Part shown: piece after piece, positions 29,035 through 39,093 of the stretch
Numbering within the stretch: position 1 is the first letter of the stretch
Layout of the letters: the number at the start of each line of letters is the position of its first letter
DNA from: an uncultured Verrucomicrobiota bacterium
GTDB taxonomy: Bacteria; Verrucomicrobiota; Verrucomicrobiia; Limisphaerales; UBA8199
Direction: 5' to 3'
Assembly (NCBI GenBank): GCA_903873945.1
Contig: CAIQQM010000025.1
Location: forward strand, 1 to 52,149
DNA length: 52,149 bases
Program-made: the position numbers and the translations under genes
The notes under the pieces: generated by a model
Seen by the model: only the letters and a program-made list of their open reading frames with translations
Told to the model about the DNA's origin: nothing
Database searches by the model: none

Positions 29035-32010
29035 TCACGGGATATAACTTACACGATAGAAACGGCAAGGGCCGCCTGCCGCAGGAGCATTGGCATCCCA
29101 AACGGTAACGGCCTGGTTGGTGGCCGTATTGTTGGTGTAATTCAACAGCGGTTGCCAGCTATTCAGGGACAGATCGGTCGAAAACAGGACCTGATAGATA
29201 GTGTATGGAGCGGCGCTCCACGAAAGCGCGAGAGCGGTGGACGGCGGCGGATCCACCGGCACGACCGAAGCCGCCAGTTTCAGGGAGAAAGGCGCGGAAT
29301 CGTAAAAGTTGTGGATGCCGTCGCCATTTGAATCAATGATTTTGCTGAAACGCAGGGCTTTATTCACCTGAACAGTCACGCCATTGACAACAACGCTGGT
29401 GGAACTGTTCGGGCCGGCAAAGCTGCCAACCCACCGCAGATGGCCGCCGAACTGGCCGTCGAGGTATTCCTCAGGTTCTTGAGCGATACCGCTGGAGTTG
29501 TTTGGCGGTGTGAAGCCGATTTTGGCGGCGGCGTAATAAATCACCAAGCTGGGATCGATGCCAAAGCGGGCGAACAACAGGTTGGAGGTAGAGCTTATAT
29601 TGCTGAGGTCGAGGAGGTCCACATACAGGCCATTGTGCGCCGAACTATTCGTACCTTCAAAGTACAGCTGCGGACTCCCAGACCCCCCTACTGGCCCCAA
29701 AACAAGCTTACCAATGGCGACATTGTTTGTGTAGCCAGCGGCAATTGGTCCACGGTCATCACCGGCCCAGTAATGCTTCACCTGGACGTAATTCGGCGCC
29801 ATAGACTGGAAGGTGGTGCCCAGCAAATCTCCCGTCGGCGGCTTCACCCACAAGTTGAAGCCATTTGACATGGTCAATGTGCTGCCAAAACCAGTGACAG
29901 CGCCGGCATCGAAAAGCGCATTAGTAACGGTAAAATTTACGCCCTTGCCCGAGTTCAACGTATGGCTGCTAAACTTGAGTGTGCCACACACAAAATCAGC
30001 ATCACCCACTGAAGAACTCTGCCCATTTACAAGTTTACCCGAAACCCCTTGCATGGTTAGCGGACCGGGGTTGGCAAAGATCGCTCCGCTATTCTCGAAA
30101 TAAGCGCTGTTAAGAGCGAGGCTACCCGCGCGGATAATTCCGGGGTTGATAAAGGTGGAATAAGGGCCCGGGGGATTGGCCCGGTCATCTCCGAAATGAG
30201 CTTCGCCGGGAACGGTGAGGGTTCCGTTGTTTGTGAAATAGAGAAGACAGGGCGCGTTGGTATAAACCCAATTGTTAAGCGCGACGGCAATGCCCGAGCC
30301 GTACGAGAAGCTGGAGAAAGTAATGCCGCCGTTCAGGGTAAAGCTCCGGCCATCAGTATAAAACGACTGGACCAGCTTCATGGTATCGCTCACAACGACG
30401 TTGGTGCTGTGGGTAACGAGGTCAAAAACATTCACCGGCACCACCTGGGTCAGAAACGCAGAGGCGTCCAGCATCAAAGTGTGAAAGCCGAGATTGACGA
30501 TGTTTGTGAGTGGGCCGTTGGTGTTGCCAGGATCAGGCTGAATTATCATGATCAGGGAATTGGTCCAAAGGGCACTCCAGGCGACGGGTTTCCCTTTCAA
30601 GCGGGCGACGCTGGATTTAGCCAGGTTCATTACATTCAAAGGCCCATTGGTCTCGTTGATTTTGCCGAGGTTAAAGCTTAAATTTTCACAATCAACGATA
30701 GCGTTGGAACTGCTGATAAGGTCTCTGGTCTGAATGACGATCTCGCCTTCGCCACGCACGCGCGCCAACGTCATGTCCAAGCTGTCCGCATAGATCTGGA
30801 CTCTACCGGGGAAGTTAGTGATAGAAACGCCAAGCACAGAAGGCGGCGTGGAAACGATATTGGTAACCCCGGCGCTATAGGCCGCATAATCTCCCGAGAC
30901 AATGCTATTGCTGAAGGTGCTGTCATAAAAAAAGGCGGAATTGGGCACGGTCGTGGTCGTGAAACCCACGCCTTGGGAAAGGCGAGAGAGAGTATAATTA
31001 GCCGGCCGGTAAGTGTCCAGGGTAGCGATATTTTGCAAGATGCCACGGTTAGTTTCAGCGGCAAGAGTGTCGTAGAAATAAAGATCGGTGTACGTCTCGG
31101 GAAGACCCGTCACCGCATTTGACAACCCGCCGTTGACGGATAAGTGGACGGCAACGGTCTTGAAAAGATTGGTGGGTATCGAACTGGGAATATATGAGAT
31201 CTGTGCCATCATATTGCCGGCTCCGAGGCCGACAAAAACGGCCTGTTTGATAATGTTCGTGGGAGCCGGCGGGTACCCATTGGTGTACATAAGGTTCGTG
31301 TAGCAATAGGAGCTCGTGAGAGGACCGTCCAAAGAGAGCTGCCTCCTCCCCGACAAGAGCCCGAGCGCCGCCACAGCATAAGACGGTGTCGAGGCAGTCG
31401 AACCATCCCACAATGCCGAGCTGTCGAAAGTCATGTTGGTCTGCGCCCAATAATTATCAGTGATCCCGAAATCGGAGTAAAAGTTCGTTGTGCCATTAGA
31501 GCTGCCGATTGGCACAATCGCCGCCGCTTCCACACCGCTGCGGCTCAGGCTGACATTAGTGCCGACAAGTTTAAGCCAGCCATTCACGTCCACTTCCAGC
31601 ACCCCATTATCATTGATGATATTGGTGGCTGAAACCCATAGTTTGCTGGAAAAGAGGCCCTCAATGAACCCGTATTGGTTATCGAAGTTAGCCGCGGAAA
31701 GACTCTGACCGCCACTGGAGGGCTCACAATCAAAGATCCACCCCGCCGACTCAATCATGGTGCCGGAGTTCGTAAAATTGAGCGTGTCGGAGGTCGTAAA
31801 CGGCCGGGAGGTGGAAAAATTCATGGTGCCGGAATTAACAACATTCGTAGCGTCAATTTGAGGTGGGGTAGTGAGCGGGCCGGAATTGATCCAGGTTGCG
31901 AGAGGTTGAGTTACCCCAGAAAAGGGAACCAGAACCAACGCGAGGAGCAGGAATGGCAAGGGCCACCTGCCGCCAAGCCGAACAACTGATATAAAGCAGC
32001 GCAAATTCAT
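29035..32010 (-). CDS. Very large exported protein of unknown function (991 aa)
   Basis: N-terminal signal/TM; thrombospondin type-3/EF-like 'DSNGDGIHNFYDS'; C-terminus 'YQVLFSTDLSLNSW...CRFYRVSYIP'. Confidence 0.75.
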   Translation of the reverse strand: MNLRCFISVVRLGGRWPLPFLLLALVLVPFSGVTQPLATWINSGPLTTPPQIDATNVVNSGTMNFSTSRPFTTSDTLNFTNSGTMIESAGWIFDCEPSSGGQSLSAANFDNQYGFIEGLFSSKLWVSATNIINDNGVLEVDVNGWLKLVGTNVSLSRSGVEAAAIVPIGSSNGTTNFYSDFGITDNYWAQTNMTFDSSALWDGSTASTPSYAVAALGLLSGRRQLSLDGPLTSSYCYTNLMYTNGYPPAPTNIIKQAVFVGLGAGNMMAQISYIPSSIPTNLFKTVAVHLSVNGGLSNAVTGLPETYTDLYFYDTLAAETNRGILQNIATLDTYRPANYTLSRLSQGVGFTTTTVPNSAFFYDSTFSNSIVSGDYAAYSAGVTNIVSTPPSVLGVSITNFPGRVQIYADSLDMTLARVRGEGEIVIQTRDLISSSNAIVDCENLSFNLGKINETNGPLNVMNLAKSSVARLKGKPVAWSALWTNSLIMIIQPDPGNTNGPLTNIVNLGFHTLMLDASAFLTQVVPVNVFDLVTHSTNVVVSDTMKLVQSFYTDGRSFTLNGGITFSSFSYGSGIAVALNNWVYTNAPCLLYFTNNGTLTVPGEAHFGDDRANPPGPYSTFINPGIIRAGSLALNSAYFENSGAIFANPGPLTMQGVSGKLVNGQSSSVGDADFVCGTLKFSSHTLNSGKGVNFTVTNALFDAGAVTGFGSTLTMSNGFNLWVKPPTGDLLGTTFQSMAPNYVQVKHYWAGDDRGPIAAGYTNNVAIGKLVLGPVGGSGSPQLYFEGTNSSAHNGLYVDLLDLSNISSTSNLLFARFGIDPSLVIYYAAAKIGFTPPNNSSGIAQEPEEYLDGQFGGHLRWVGSFAGPNSSTSVVVNGVTVQVNKALRFSKIIDSNGDGIHNFYDSAPFSLKLAASVVPVDPPPSTALALSWSAAPYTIYQVLFSTDLSLNSWQPLLNYTNNTATNQAVTVWDANAPAAGGPCRFYRVSYIP

Positions 32011-32018
32011 CGAAAGGG

Positions 32019-34367
32019 TTACGGGTTATTAATAATGATCGCGTAGTCAAGGTCCACAGAGCGCCCGCCGGCATCGGTCATCTGCACGGTAAAATCAAAC
32101 GTGCCGGTCTGGGTGGGTGTGCCCGAAACCAAGCCGCTGGGAGGAATCTGCCAGCATGCGCAGGATGAGGTGTAGGTTCCCAAGCTGGGCGGCAAGGAAG
32201 CGGAACCAGATGCCAGGGACCAGGTGTAGGGCGGAGTTCCGCCCGAGGCCTGGAACTTAAAGCTGAAGGACACATTGTTAGTGATAGTGAACACATTGCC
32301 GGTAAACACACTGGTTGGAAGCGGGTTACCGTTGGTGTCGGTTACGGAGATCTGCATCAGGACCTGGTTCTCGAGGTTCTGGATGCTGGTGCCGTCGGGA
32401 TAGACAACCGGGGCGTTGGTAGTGCCATCGAAGGAGCCATAAATAAACCCGGGAATTTGGTCCAATTCAGGGGCACTCAGAAAATTGGGGCTTGACGACG
32501 CATTCAAATAGATGAGGCCGACTTTTTCGAAAGCGACGGTTGTGGGGGTTTCGATCGTTCCGGGTCCAGCCAGACCGGCGCCGATGTTGGACATGTTAAA
32601 GTTTACGTTGCGACTGTAAACGTTCACGGTAGGGGTGCCGGAAGGGCCGTTGGCCATATCCGTCGCGCTGAAAAGAATATCCGGGGCGGTAACAGTGCGC
32701 TGGATCGTTTGCGGAAGAAGGGTGTTATTGGTGATGGAATTCAGGACGTAGGTGTTGGTGATGGGGTTGAAATAACGGCCAAGGAGGGAATCATAATCAC
32801 GCCTCACGAATGTGACTTTTTCGATACCCTGGAACAGGCCCTGGACCGAGCCCTGAACGATGTTCGTAGTAGCACAAACGTTTGGCACCATTTCAAAGAC
32901 GTGATTGGTTGAGTAAGTAACGATGCTCTCGGAAAACGCCTGAAACGAACTGTTGCCGGTAAGGGTATTGTTAGCCTGCTGAATCAGGTTAGTGGTGGCC
33001 ACGACGTTAGTCTGCCAAGTTTTGATGATGGTAAAGCCGCAGGCGTTGGTGGGAATGATGTAGTAGTCACCCATCAGAATATTCGTGGAAACGGTAACGG
33101 TTGTGGTGTTGGTGCAGATCGAGCCCGCGGGGTACCAACCGATACAGGAGCCGGAGCCAATCGTGGTTTGCTGAATGGTGACAACGCCGTTGGTAAAATA
33201 GCTGTTGGTCACCACATTGGCGAAAGTGTGCTGGTAGTATGTGGCCATGCTAGAGGTCACAGTGGTCGCATAAGCCAACGATGCAGGCGAGCCGCCTGAG
33301 GACCATGGGTAATTGGTATAGTAGGCGGTCACGTTGGTCACCGTGACAGATGCATAGAAGACGGTCGCCGTCGTAACCAGCCCGGGATAGAGAGCCTCCA
33401 GTGTAGGCGCGTCATTCGTGAGGGCCTGAGCGGCGAGCACGGTCAGATTTGAAGTGTAGAGCAATTGGTGCGTGTTATTGGTAGTAAAGGTCACGGTCGA
33501 GGTCGAGGTTCCCGGGCCGGCGCTTTCAAAGTTAACGTTGTTCGTCCGCAAAAGATATCTCAACCCGCCAACATCGTCGCGAGTCAGGCCGGTATAAAAC
33601 ATTCCGTAAGAAAGGCCACTGACGAGTGAACCGGCTACGGCTGTGCCTGTGAAGGCAAGGGGGTCAACCGGAAACGGCAAGGCGACGGCCTCGGGTTCAG
33701 GATCGGTCTTGCAAGTTTCGATAATGACATAGCTATAGAGCGTGCCATTGACGTAGCCGGAAGGCAGGTACTGGCTAAGGGGCGTAACAGTGGGGTCGAA
33801 ATTCCTCTTAACCACCAAGTACTCCATGCCGGCCGGGCAAGTAGTGTTTGGAAGCTGATACCGGTCATGCAACCCCCAAACGTAGCGTTCCGGATCAGTC
33901 AACCCCAACTGTTCGAGCATCAAATGAAGAGTCCACGACTTGAGATCGTAAATAAACAAAGCCTCGGCCGCATAGTTTTCCCTGATGGTTGAAAGCGGAA
34001 ATTCCGACAGGTCGCCACTGTATTGAGAGACATTCATCAGGCTGTTCAGGATGCTCATGGCCTGGTCAACGGCGAAAGTCCCGTTCGAACCGAAATAGTC
34101 GAGAAAGTTAGCGTCGTAGGTATAATAAAGAACCGGCGTGTTGCGGCGGTATTCTTCGCCGATGTTCTTTGGCCCTATCAGCAAAGGGTCGAGGTACAAC
34201 CAAGTGGGGTTCATCAGGTTGTAGCCCAAGCCAGGGACCTGCCATGGGTCCAAGGCACTGGCGCCGGGATATGCCGGGTTTGGTCCGATCAGAGAGAAGC
34301 CCCAGGATGACTGGATGCCCAAGGCCAAGAGGCCCACCCAAGAAAATCTCTTTAATAATTGCAACAT
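32019..34367 (-). CDS. Large exported Thr/Asn-rich protein of unknown function with C-terminal Ig-like domain
   Basis: Signal peptide from MLQLLKRFSWVGLLALGIQSSWG (start 34367); C-terminus 'PPYTWSLASGSASLPPSLG...LVSGTPTQTGTFDFTVQMTDAGG' resembles a putative-Ig domain. Confidence 0.75.
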   Translation of the reverse strand: MLQLLKRFSWVGLLALGIQSSWGFSLIGPNPAYPGASALDPWQVPGLGYNLMNPTWLYLDPLLIGPKNIGEEYRRNTPVLYYTYDANFLDYFGSNGTFAVDQAMSILNSLMNVSQYSGDLSEFPLSTIRENYAAEALFIYDLKSWTLHLMLEQLGLTDPERYVWGLHDRYQLPNTTCPAGMEYLVVKRNFDPTVTPLSQYLPSGYVNGTLYSYVIIETCKTDPEPEAVALPFPVDPLAFTGTAVAGSLVSGLSYGMFYTGLTRDDVGGLRYLLRTNNVNFESAGPGTSTSTVTFTTNNTHQLLYTSNLTVLAAQALTNDAPTLEALYPGLVTTATVFYASVTVTNVTAYYTNYPWSSGGSPASLAYATTVTSSMATYYQHTFANVVTNSYFTNGVVTIQQTTIGSGSCIGWYPAGSICTNTTTVTVSTNILMGDYYIIPTNACGFTIIKTWQTNVVATTNLIQQANNTLTGNSSFQAFSESIVTYSTNHVFEMVPNVCATTNIVQGSVQGLFQGIEKVTFVRRDYDSLLGRYFNPITNTYVLNSITNNTLLPQTIQRTVTAPDILFSATDMANGPSGTPTVNVYSRNVNFNMSNIGAGLAGPGTIETPTTVAFEKVGLIYLNASSSPNFLSAPELDQIPGFIYGSFDGTTNAPVVYPDGTSIQNLENQVLMQISVTDTNGNPLPTSVFTGNVFTITNNVSFSFKFQASGGTPPYTWSLASGSASLPPSLGTYTSSCACWQIPPSGLVSGTPTQTGTFDFTVQMTDAGGRSVDLDYAIIINNP

Positions 34368-34377
34368 AGGAACTGAT

Positions 34378-36333
34378 TTAACGCAGCAGAAGGACGCGGT
34401 AATAGCCGACATTGCTGCCGCCAATAGGAACTGAATCGGTAGTTCCCGCAGCAAACCGCGGGGCGCCGAAATTCGCCCAAGAGGTCAGATTCGTTGACAT
34501 TTGCACCTGATAGATCAGGCCGGCTTGGGGGTTCCAAGTCAGGTAGTACAGGCCATCGGATTCTTTAGCCACACTTGTCTGGAGCCAAGTGGAGGGGTCC
34601 AATGGATTAGCGCCGCTCAGGAAAGCCTGAAGGACGGTTGGTCCACTTGGAGCCAACAGCGAATTAGCGCCAGGCCACGTTGACGTGTCGGTGCCAAAAT
34701 ACTGGGCCATCCATTCAAAGGGAAGGCCACCCCAGCTAAAGCCGCTCCAAGTTGTTCCGCTGGCAGAGGGTGAGAGAGGCGACCGCCGCCCATCCGTGGT
34801 GACGTAAAGCACCTGAAAGCTGTGCGTACTGCTTTTTGCAATGCCGGCCAGGACCCAGATGTTAGTGGTCACCGAGGCGGCATTCGTAGCCGCGCCGTCC
34901 ACATAGACTTCATAGTGGTCAATGGAGAACCCGGCCTGGGCAGGCCAGGACACCTTCAACTGAGGCTGATAGACCGAATTACTGAGCACAAACGGGGCGA
35001 AGACAAACGGGGCGTTCATGGCAACCAGCGGCTGGGCGGTATTGACGTAACGCTGGGCGAACAAGTCAAAACCATACCCGACACCGGTGAAACCGGTCCA
35101 GACCGCCAGAAACCGTCCATTACCGTCCGCAGCAACGGCGGGGTGCATTTGTTTGCTAATGGTGGTGGTGTTGACGCGGAACTCACCACCGGACGGGGAG
35201 CCGTCGCTGTGCAGGAACTGGCCGTAAACGCCTTCCATGGAACCGTCCTGCCCGAGGCTGGTCCACGTCATCAAGTAATCGGCGCCAATAACGGCCAGTT
35301 GGGGGGCATACTGATCGCCGTATAGAAAAGTATTTTCGCGCAGCGCTGTGCCGCCGGTTCCCGCACTGGAGAAGGGGCGGGCAAAAACGTCCCAACTATT
35401 GTTGGGCACCAGGGTATCCTTCTGGCTCCAAGCCACCATAAAGCTCCCGTCGGAAGCGGCAGCCACATTGGGATTGGCACAGACATTGAAGCTGGTGTTG
35501 ACCAGGAATTCACTGCCGACCGGCGAGCCGCCGGCGGCATACAGGCGAGCATAAATATCAACACTGGGGACAGGAGCCTGGCTGGCTCCGTAGTAAATAT
35601 TGGTCGCGGGGTTAGCGATCAGCCGTTCCTGCTCAGATACCCAGGCCACGACGAAGCCGCCGCCGCCCAGCGCCGCCACGGATGGAGTTCTCTGGTTGTA
35701 GGTGGTGAACTGGTTGACGAGGAACTCGCCGCCTATCTTTACGCCGGCCGGGGTTAAAAGCTGGGCATAAACGTCAAACATGCTGTTGGAGCTTTGCTGG
35801 TTAAAACTGCTCCACACGACGGCGACGTTTCCGTTGGTCAAGACAGCCACGGCGGGATTGATCTGGAAGCTGTTGGTGAAAGTGTTTACGAGCACGTCGT
35901 TGGTGGAGAGCCAAGTGTTGGTGGGCGAAAGAAACCGCGCGTAGATATGCTGAAACCCCTGAAGACCGCCCTGCCAGACAAAAACCGCGCCGCCACCGTT
36001 CAGGAGGGCGACCTGAGGCCGTTCCTGGTCCCCGGCACCGATCTGATTCACACGGAAAGAGGAGAAGACCTCGGAAAAACTGCTGTCAAGCTGCAGGGCG
36101 CTGATCCCCTGACCGTTGCCATCCGTAATATTGTCTTCCCAGACCAGATAACCGCCGGAAGACTTAAGGCTGACCTGGGGATGGACCTGATCTCCCAAGA
36201 GTGAACCGGCGATAGCATATTCGCCGCCTTGCGGCGCATAACTGGACTGACCCAAAAGGAGAGCGGGAGCGGTGACCGCCAAACACCAGCAAAAGAGCGT
36301 TTTGGAGACTAACGGCGACGGTAACATAAGCAA
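34378..36333 (-). CDS. Large exported protein: seven beta-propeller-like repeats, FN3-like region, Verrucomicrobia-style C-terminus
   Basis: Seven copies of 'xPxVAxxxxGxxxVxW' at ~45-70 aa intervals; C-terminus 'IYQVQMSTNLTSW...GYYRVLLLR'. Confidence 0.75.
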   Translation of the reverse strand: MLMLPSPLVSKTLFCWCLAVTAPALLLGQSSYAPQGGEYAIAGSLLGDQVHPQVSLKSSGGYLVWEDNITDGNGQGISALQLDSSFSEVFSSFRVNQIGAGDQERPQVALLNGGGAVFVWQGGLQGFQHIYARFLSPTNTWLSTNDVLVNTFTNSFQINPAVAVLTNGNVAVVWSSFNQQSSNSMFDVYAQLLTPAGVKIGGEFLVNQFTTYNQRTPSVAALGGGGFVVAWVSEQERLIANPATNIYYGASQAPVPSVDIYARLYAAGGSPVGSEFLVNTSFNVCANPNVAAASDGSFMVAWSQKDTLVPNNSWDVFARPFSSAGTGGTALRENTFLYGDQYAPQLAVIGADYLMTWTSLGQDGSMEGVYGQFLHSDGSPSGGEFRVNTTTISKQMHPAVAADGNGRFLAVWTGFTGVGYGFDLFAQRYVNTAQPLVAMNAPFVFAPFVLSNSVYQPQLKVSWPAQAGFSIDHYEVYVDGAATNAASVTTNIWVLAGIAKSSTHSFQVLYVTTDGRRSPLSPSASGTTWSGFSWGGLPFEWMAQYFGTDTSTWPGANSLLAPSGPTVLQAFLSGANPLDPSTWLQTSVAKESDGLYYLTWNPQAGLIYQVQMSTNLTSWANFGAPRFAAGTTDSVPIGGSNVGYYRVLLLR

Positions 36334-36354
36334 ATTCTTGTCTTTTCTTACCTT

Positions 36355-39093
36355 TTATTGCGCCGCCGGGAGGATGGCCCGCTGCGCCGGAATAGCATTT
36401 TGCGCAAAGGGCATCTCGTCCTCAGAATGAAAGCGGTTGCCAGCGGGATCGATAATTGTGGGCGTGACAAAGATTATGAGGTTTTTTCTCTGGGTAGAGC
36501 TGGATTCGCTTCGAAACAGGACGCCGACGAGCGGCAAATCACCCAGCACGGGGACTTTGTCCTTAAGCTTGGTGACATTTTCGGTGATCAACCCGCCCAG
36601 CACAACGGTTTGGCCGTCCCAAACGATAGCACTGGTCGTGACCTGACGCAGGCGGAAATGCGGGAGCGGCAGGGTGGCAGTGAGCGGAATGGCCACGTTG
36701 CCAGCACCCACGGACTGCGCCTGAGGGACGAACTGGCCCGGATTATCGTAACCGAGGAATTCGGTGATCGTGGGGATAATCGTCATCTGCACCGTGAAAC
36801 CATCGGCGGAGACGTACGGGATGACATCCAAGGTGGGGCCAAAAGGAAGGGTGGAAACCGGGTAACTAACGGTGGAACCAACCACGCCAGAGCCAGTGGA
36901 ACTGGTGGTAGTGGTGCTGGAGGAGGAAGCGGTTTGGTTCAGGGAAGTGCCGGTGACAATGGTCTGCAAATCGACGACCTGGATTTCGGTTTGCCGTCCG
37001 CTGAGGGTGGTAACGGAGGCTTCATTGAGGAGATCGACCCCATCCCGCTGGTCAAGCGCATTGAGGACAACCCGGAATTGCGGGTCAGTGAGAATGCCGC
37101 TCAAAGTGAAGACGGCTGGAGCAGCCGGAATATTATTAACCGTGGAACGGAGACCGCTGGTGAGCAACCCATCCGAGGTTGCCGGGGCGATGGTTGTGCC
37201 AGCGAGAGAATTGCCCGGGAAACTTCCCGCCGGGTTGGCGACGGTAGGCTGGCCGGAATAAGAGGGAGCAGTGCCACCGGAAAGGCCCATTGTGCCGTTG
37301 TTCATGAGGGTATTCCCCAAATACCAGTCGAAGCCAAGCGCTTTAGTGTCATTTTGCGACACTTCAACGAACTTGGTTTTGATATTCACCTGCGGAGGCG
37401 CGATGTTCAAAACCTGAACGGCGGTTTCAATGACGTCCAAATCCTGAAGGGTGGCCCGAACCACGAGAGAACCTTCGCGGTCATTGAAGAAAATGTTCTT
37501 GGGCGGGGAAAGGTCCACGCCCATGGCGACGAAGAACTGGCGCACAGCGGCCTGGACAGCTTCCATATGGTTGGTGCGAGTGACCGAAGAGATCCCGCCG
37601 CCGGAGCTTCCACCACCACTACTCCCGCCTCCACCGGAGGAAGTTCCGCCAGAGACGTTCACACGAGCGACGGTAAGAATACCCCCGCCCTGACTACTGC
37701 TAGAGGACCCGCTGCTGCTGCTCCCGCTGGAGCCGCCGCTACTGCCGCCGGAGGAAGCCTGCGCGAGCGAGCCGAAATCGAAACCGATCACACTTTCCAA
37801 TCCTTGCTCGAAAGTGTTCGGGTCCACTTTGATAATGCGAACGAACAGAGGGGCGGCCTCCCGTCCCTTCATCGAGAACACAACCGCGTAACTCTCGATA
37901 GAATATTTGATAGGCTTGTCGGCCACCTTGACAATGGCGTCAAGGACATCGGCCAAACGGACATCGGAGAGAGGAGGGTTGATTTTGACGGAAATCGCGC
38001 TTATATCAACGGCCTCGGCCACAGCGCCAGCCGCTTGCGGCAGGCCAGTGGCAGGGTCTACAGCACCCGCGGCAGGGGCAGAAGCGGCAGCCATGCTGTC
38101 AGAATTTGGATTGATAATGAAGTTTATGCCGCGCTTCTCCGGGTCGCGGCGCTTGGCCTCGTCGCTGAGGTTCTTGACAACCTCACTCAACGGCAAACCA
38201 TCCCATCCGATGCTGTCCAAGTGGATATGGTCGAGCTTGTAAAGGATGGCCTGGCGCCCTTTGCTGGTGAAAACGAGATTGGTGCGGGCGTACAGGTTCG
38301 GGACAGGCAAGGCCTCTCGACTGGGCGGAGTCGCCCAAGCCTCTTCGACTTCAACCAAGCCTTGCCTGGAGGTCACATCCCGTTTGTTGAGGGCTTCCTT
38401 GAAACGGGCATCTTTAACGAGGTTCAAATAATAATACGCGGCCTGATTTTGCGGGTCCTCCTTGAGGGCCAGCTTCAACTTGGCCTCAGCTTCATCGAGT
38501 TTGTTCATTTCGAAGAAAAGTCTGCCATCTTGCACGAACGTGCTGGCTTTGACCTTCTCGTCCACGATGGCTGGAACGCGGCTTTCGGCGGACTGGCTGG
38601 GCATTTTCCCCTTTTGATCGGCCAGCAATTTGTCATTGGCGGCCTTGAAAGCAATGGCCTGGGCATTCCCAGGATCCACCCGGAGAACGTCATCAACCTG
38701 AGTCGCAGCCTCGCGCAGGCTGCCATGGTGCTGGGCCGCACGCGCCAGCTCGAGACGCACGGCGGCCAAGCCGGCACCGGTCTGGGCGGCTTCGGCATCC
38801 ACGCCGGAGCCGATTTTCTGGACCAGCACCCAAGCGTCGTCGTACAACTTGGCGGCGGCGCTAAAATCTCCGCGGGCCTGCACCGCACGCGCGTCCGCCA
38901 ATTTCTGGCGGAGGTTAATGCGATTTGCCTGGCGATAAACCGCCTCGTTGACAGCGGTTTCCTCGGCAGGCATTTGCGGATAAGCCGCGGGCACGACCGC
39001 GAGCAAAAGGGTTAGACCGAGTAGAAGAGTGGCTGCTTTAATCATGGGTTCGCTTGCGTTCAGTGATGGGGCAACGCGGTTTGTGGCCGGCAT
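36355..39093 (-). CDS. Type II/III-IV pilus secretin family outer-membrane protein (Amuc_1098-like)
   Basis: N-terminal TPR, N-domains, secretin core 'VDLLNEASVTTLSGRQTEIQVVD', 'LDVIPYVSADGFTVQMTIIPTITEF', 'VWDGQTVVLGGLITENVTKLKDKVPVLGDLPLVGVLFRS'. Start may be 39045. Confidence 0.9.
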   Translation of the reverse strand: MPATNRVAPSLNASEPMIKAATLLLGLTLLLAVVPAAYPQMPAEETAVNEAVYRQANRINLRQKLADARAVQARGDFSAAAKLYDDAWVLVQKIGSGVDAEAAQTGAGLAAVRLELARAAQHHGSLREAATQVDDVLRVDPGNAQAIAFKAANDKLLADQKGKMPSQSAESRVPAIVDEKVKASTFVQDGRLFFEMNKLDEAEAKLKLALKEDPQNQAAYYYLNLVKDARFKEALNKRDVTSRQGLVEVEEAWATPPSREALPVPNLYARTNLVFTSKGRQAILYKLDHIHLDSIGWDGLPLSEVVKNLSDEAKRRDPEKRGINFIINPNSDSMAAASAPAAGAVDPATGLPQAAGAVAEAVDISAISVKINPPLSDVRLADVLDAIVKVADKPIKYSIESYAVVFSMKGREAAPLFVRIIKVDPNTFEQGLESVIGFDFGSLAQASSGGSSGGSSGSSSSGSSSSSQGGGILTVARVNVSGGTSSGGGGSSGGGSSGGGISSVTRTNHMEAVQAAVRQFFVAMGVDLSPPKNIFFNDREGSLVVRATLQDLDVIETAVQVLNIAPPQVNIKTKFVEVSQNDTKALGFDWYLGNTLMNNGTMGLSGGTAPSYSGQPTVANPAGSFPGNSLAGTTIAPATSDGLLTSGLRSTVNNIPAAPAVFTLSGILTDPQFRVVLNALDQRDGVDLLNEASVTTLSGRQTEIQVVDLQTIVTGTSLNQTASSSSTTTTSSTGSGVVGSTVSYPVSTLPFGPTLDVIPYVSADGFTVQMTIIPTITEFLGYDNPGQFVPQAQSVGAGNVAIPLTATLPLPHFRLRQVTTSAIVWDGQTVVLGGLITENVTKLKDKVPVLGDLPLVGVLFRSESSSTQRKNLIIFVTPTIIDPAGNRFHSEDEMPFAQNAIPAQRAILPAAQ

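Noticed and set aside
36358-39015. 885-aa plus-strand ORF
   Set aside because: Antisense to the secretin gene; low-complexity composition and GC codon bias explain the open frame.
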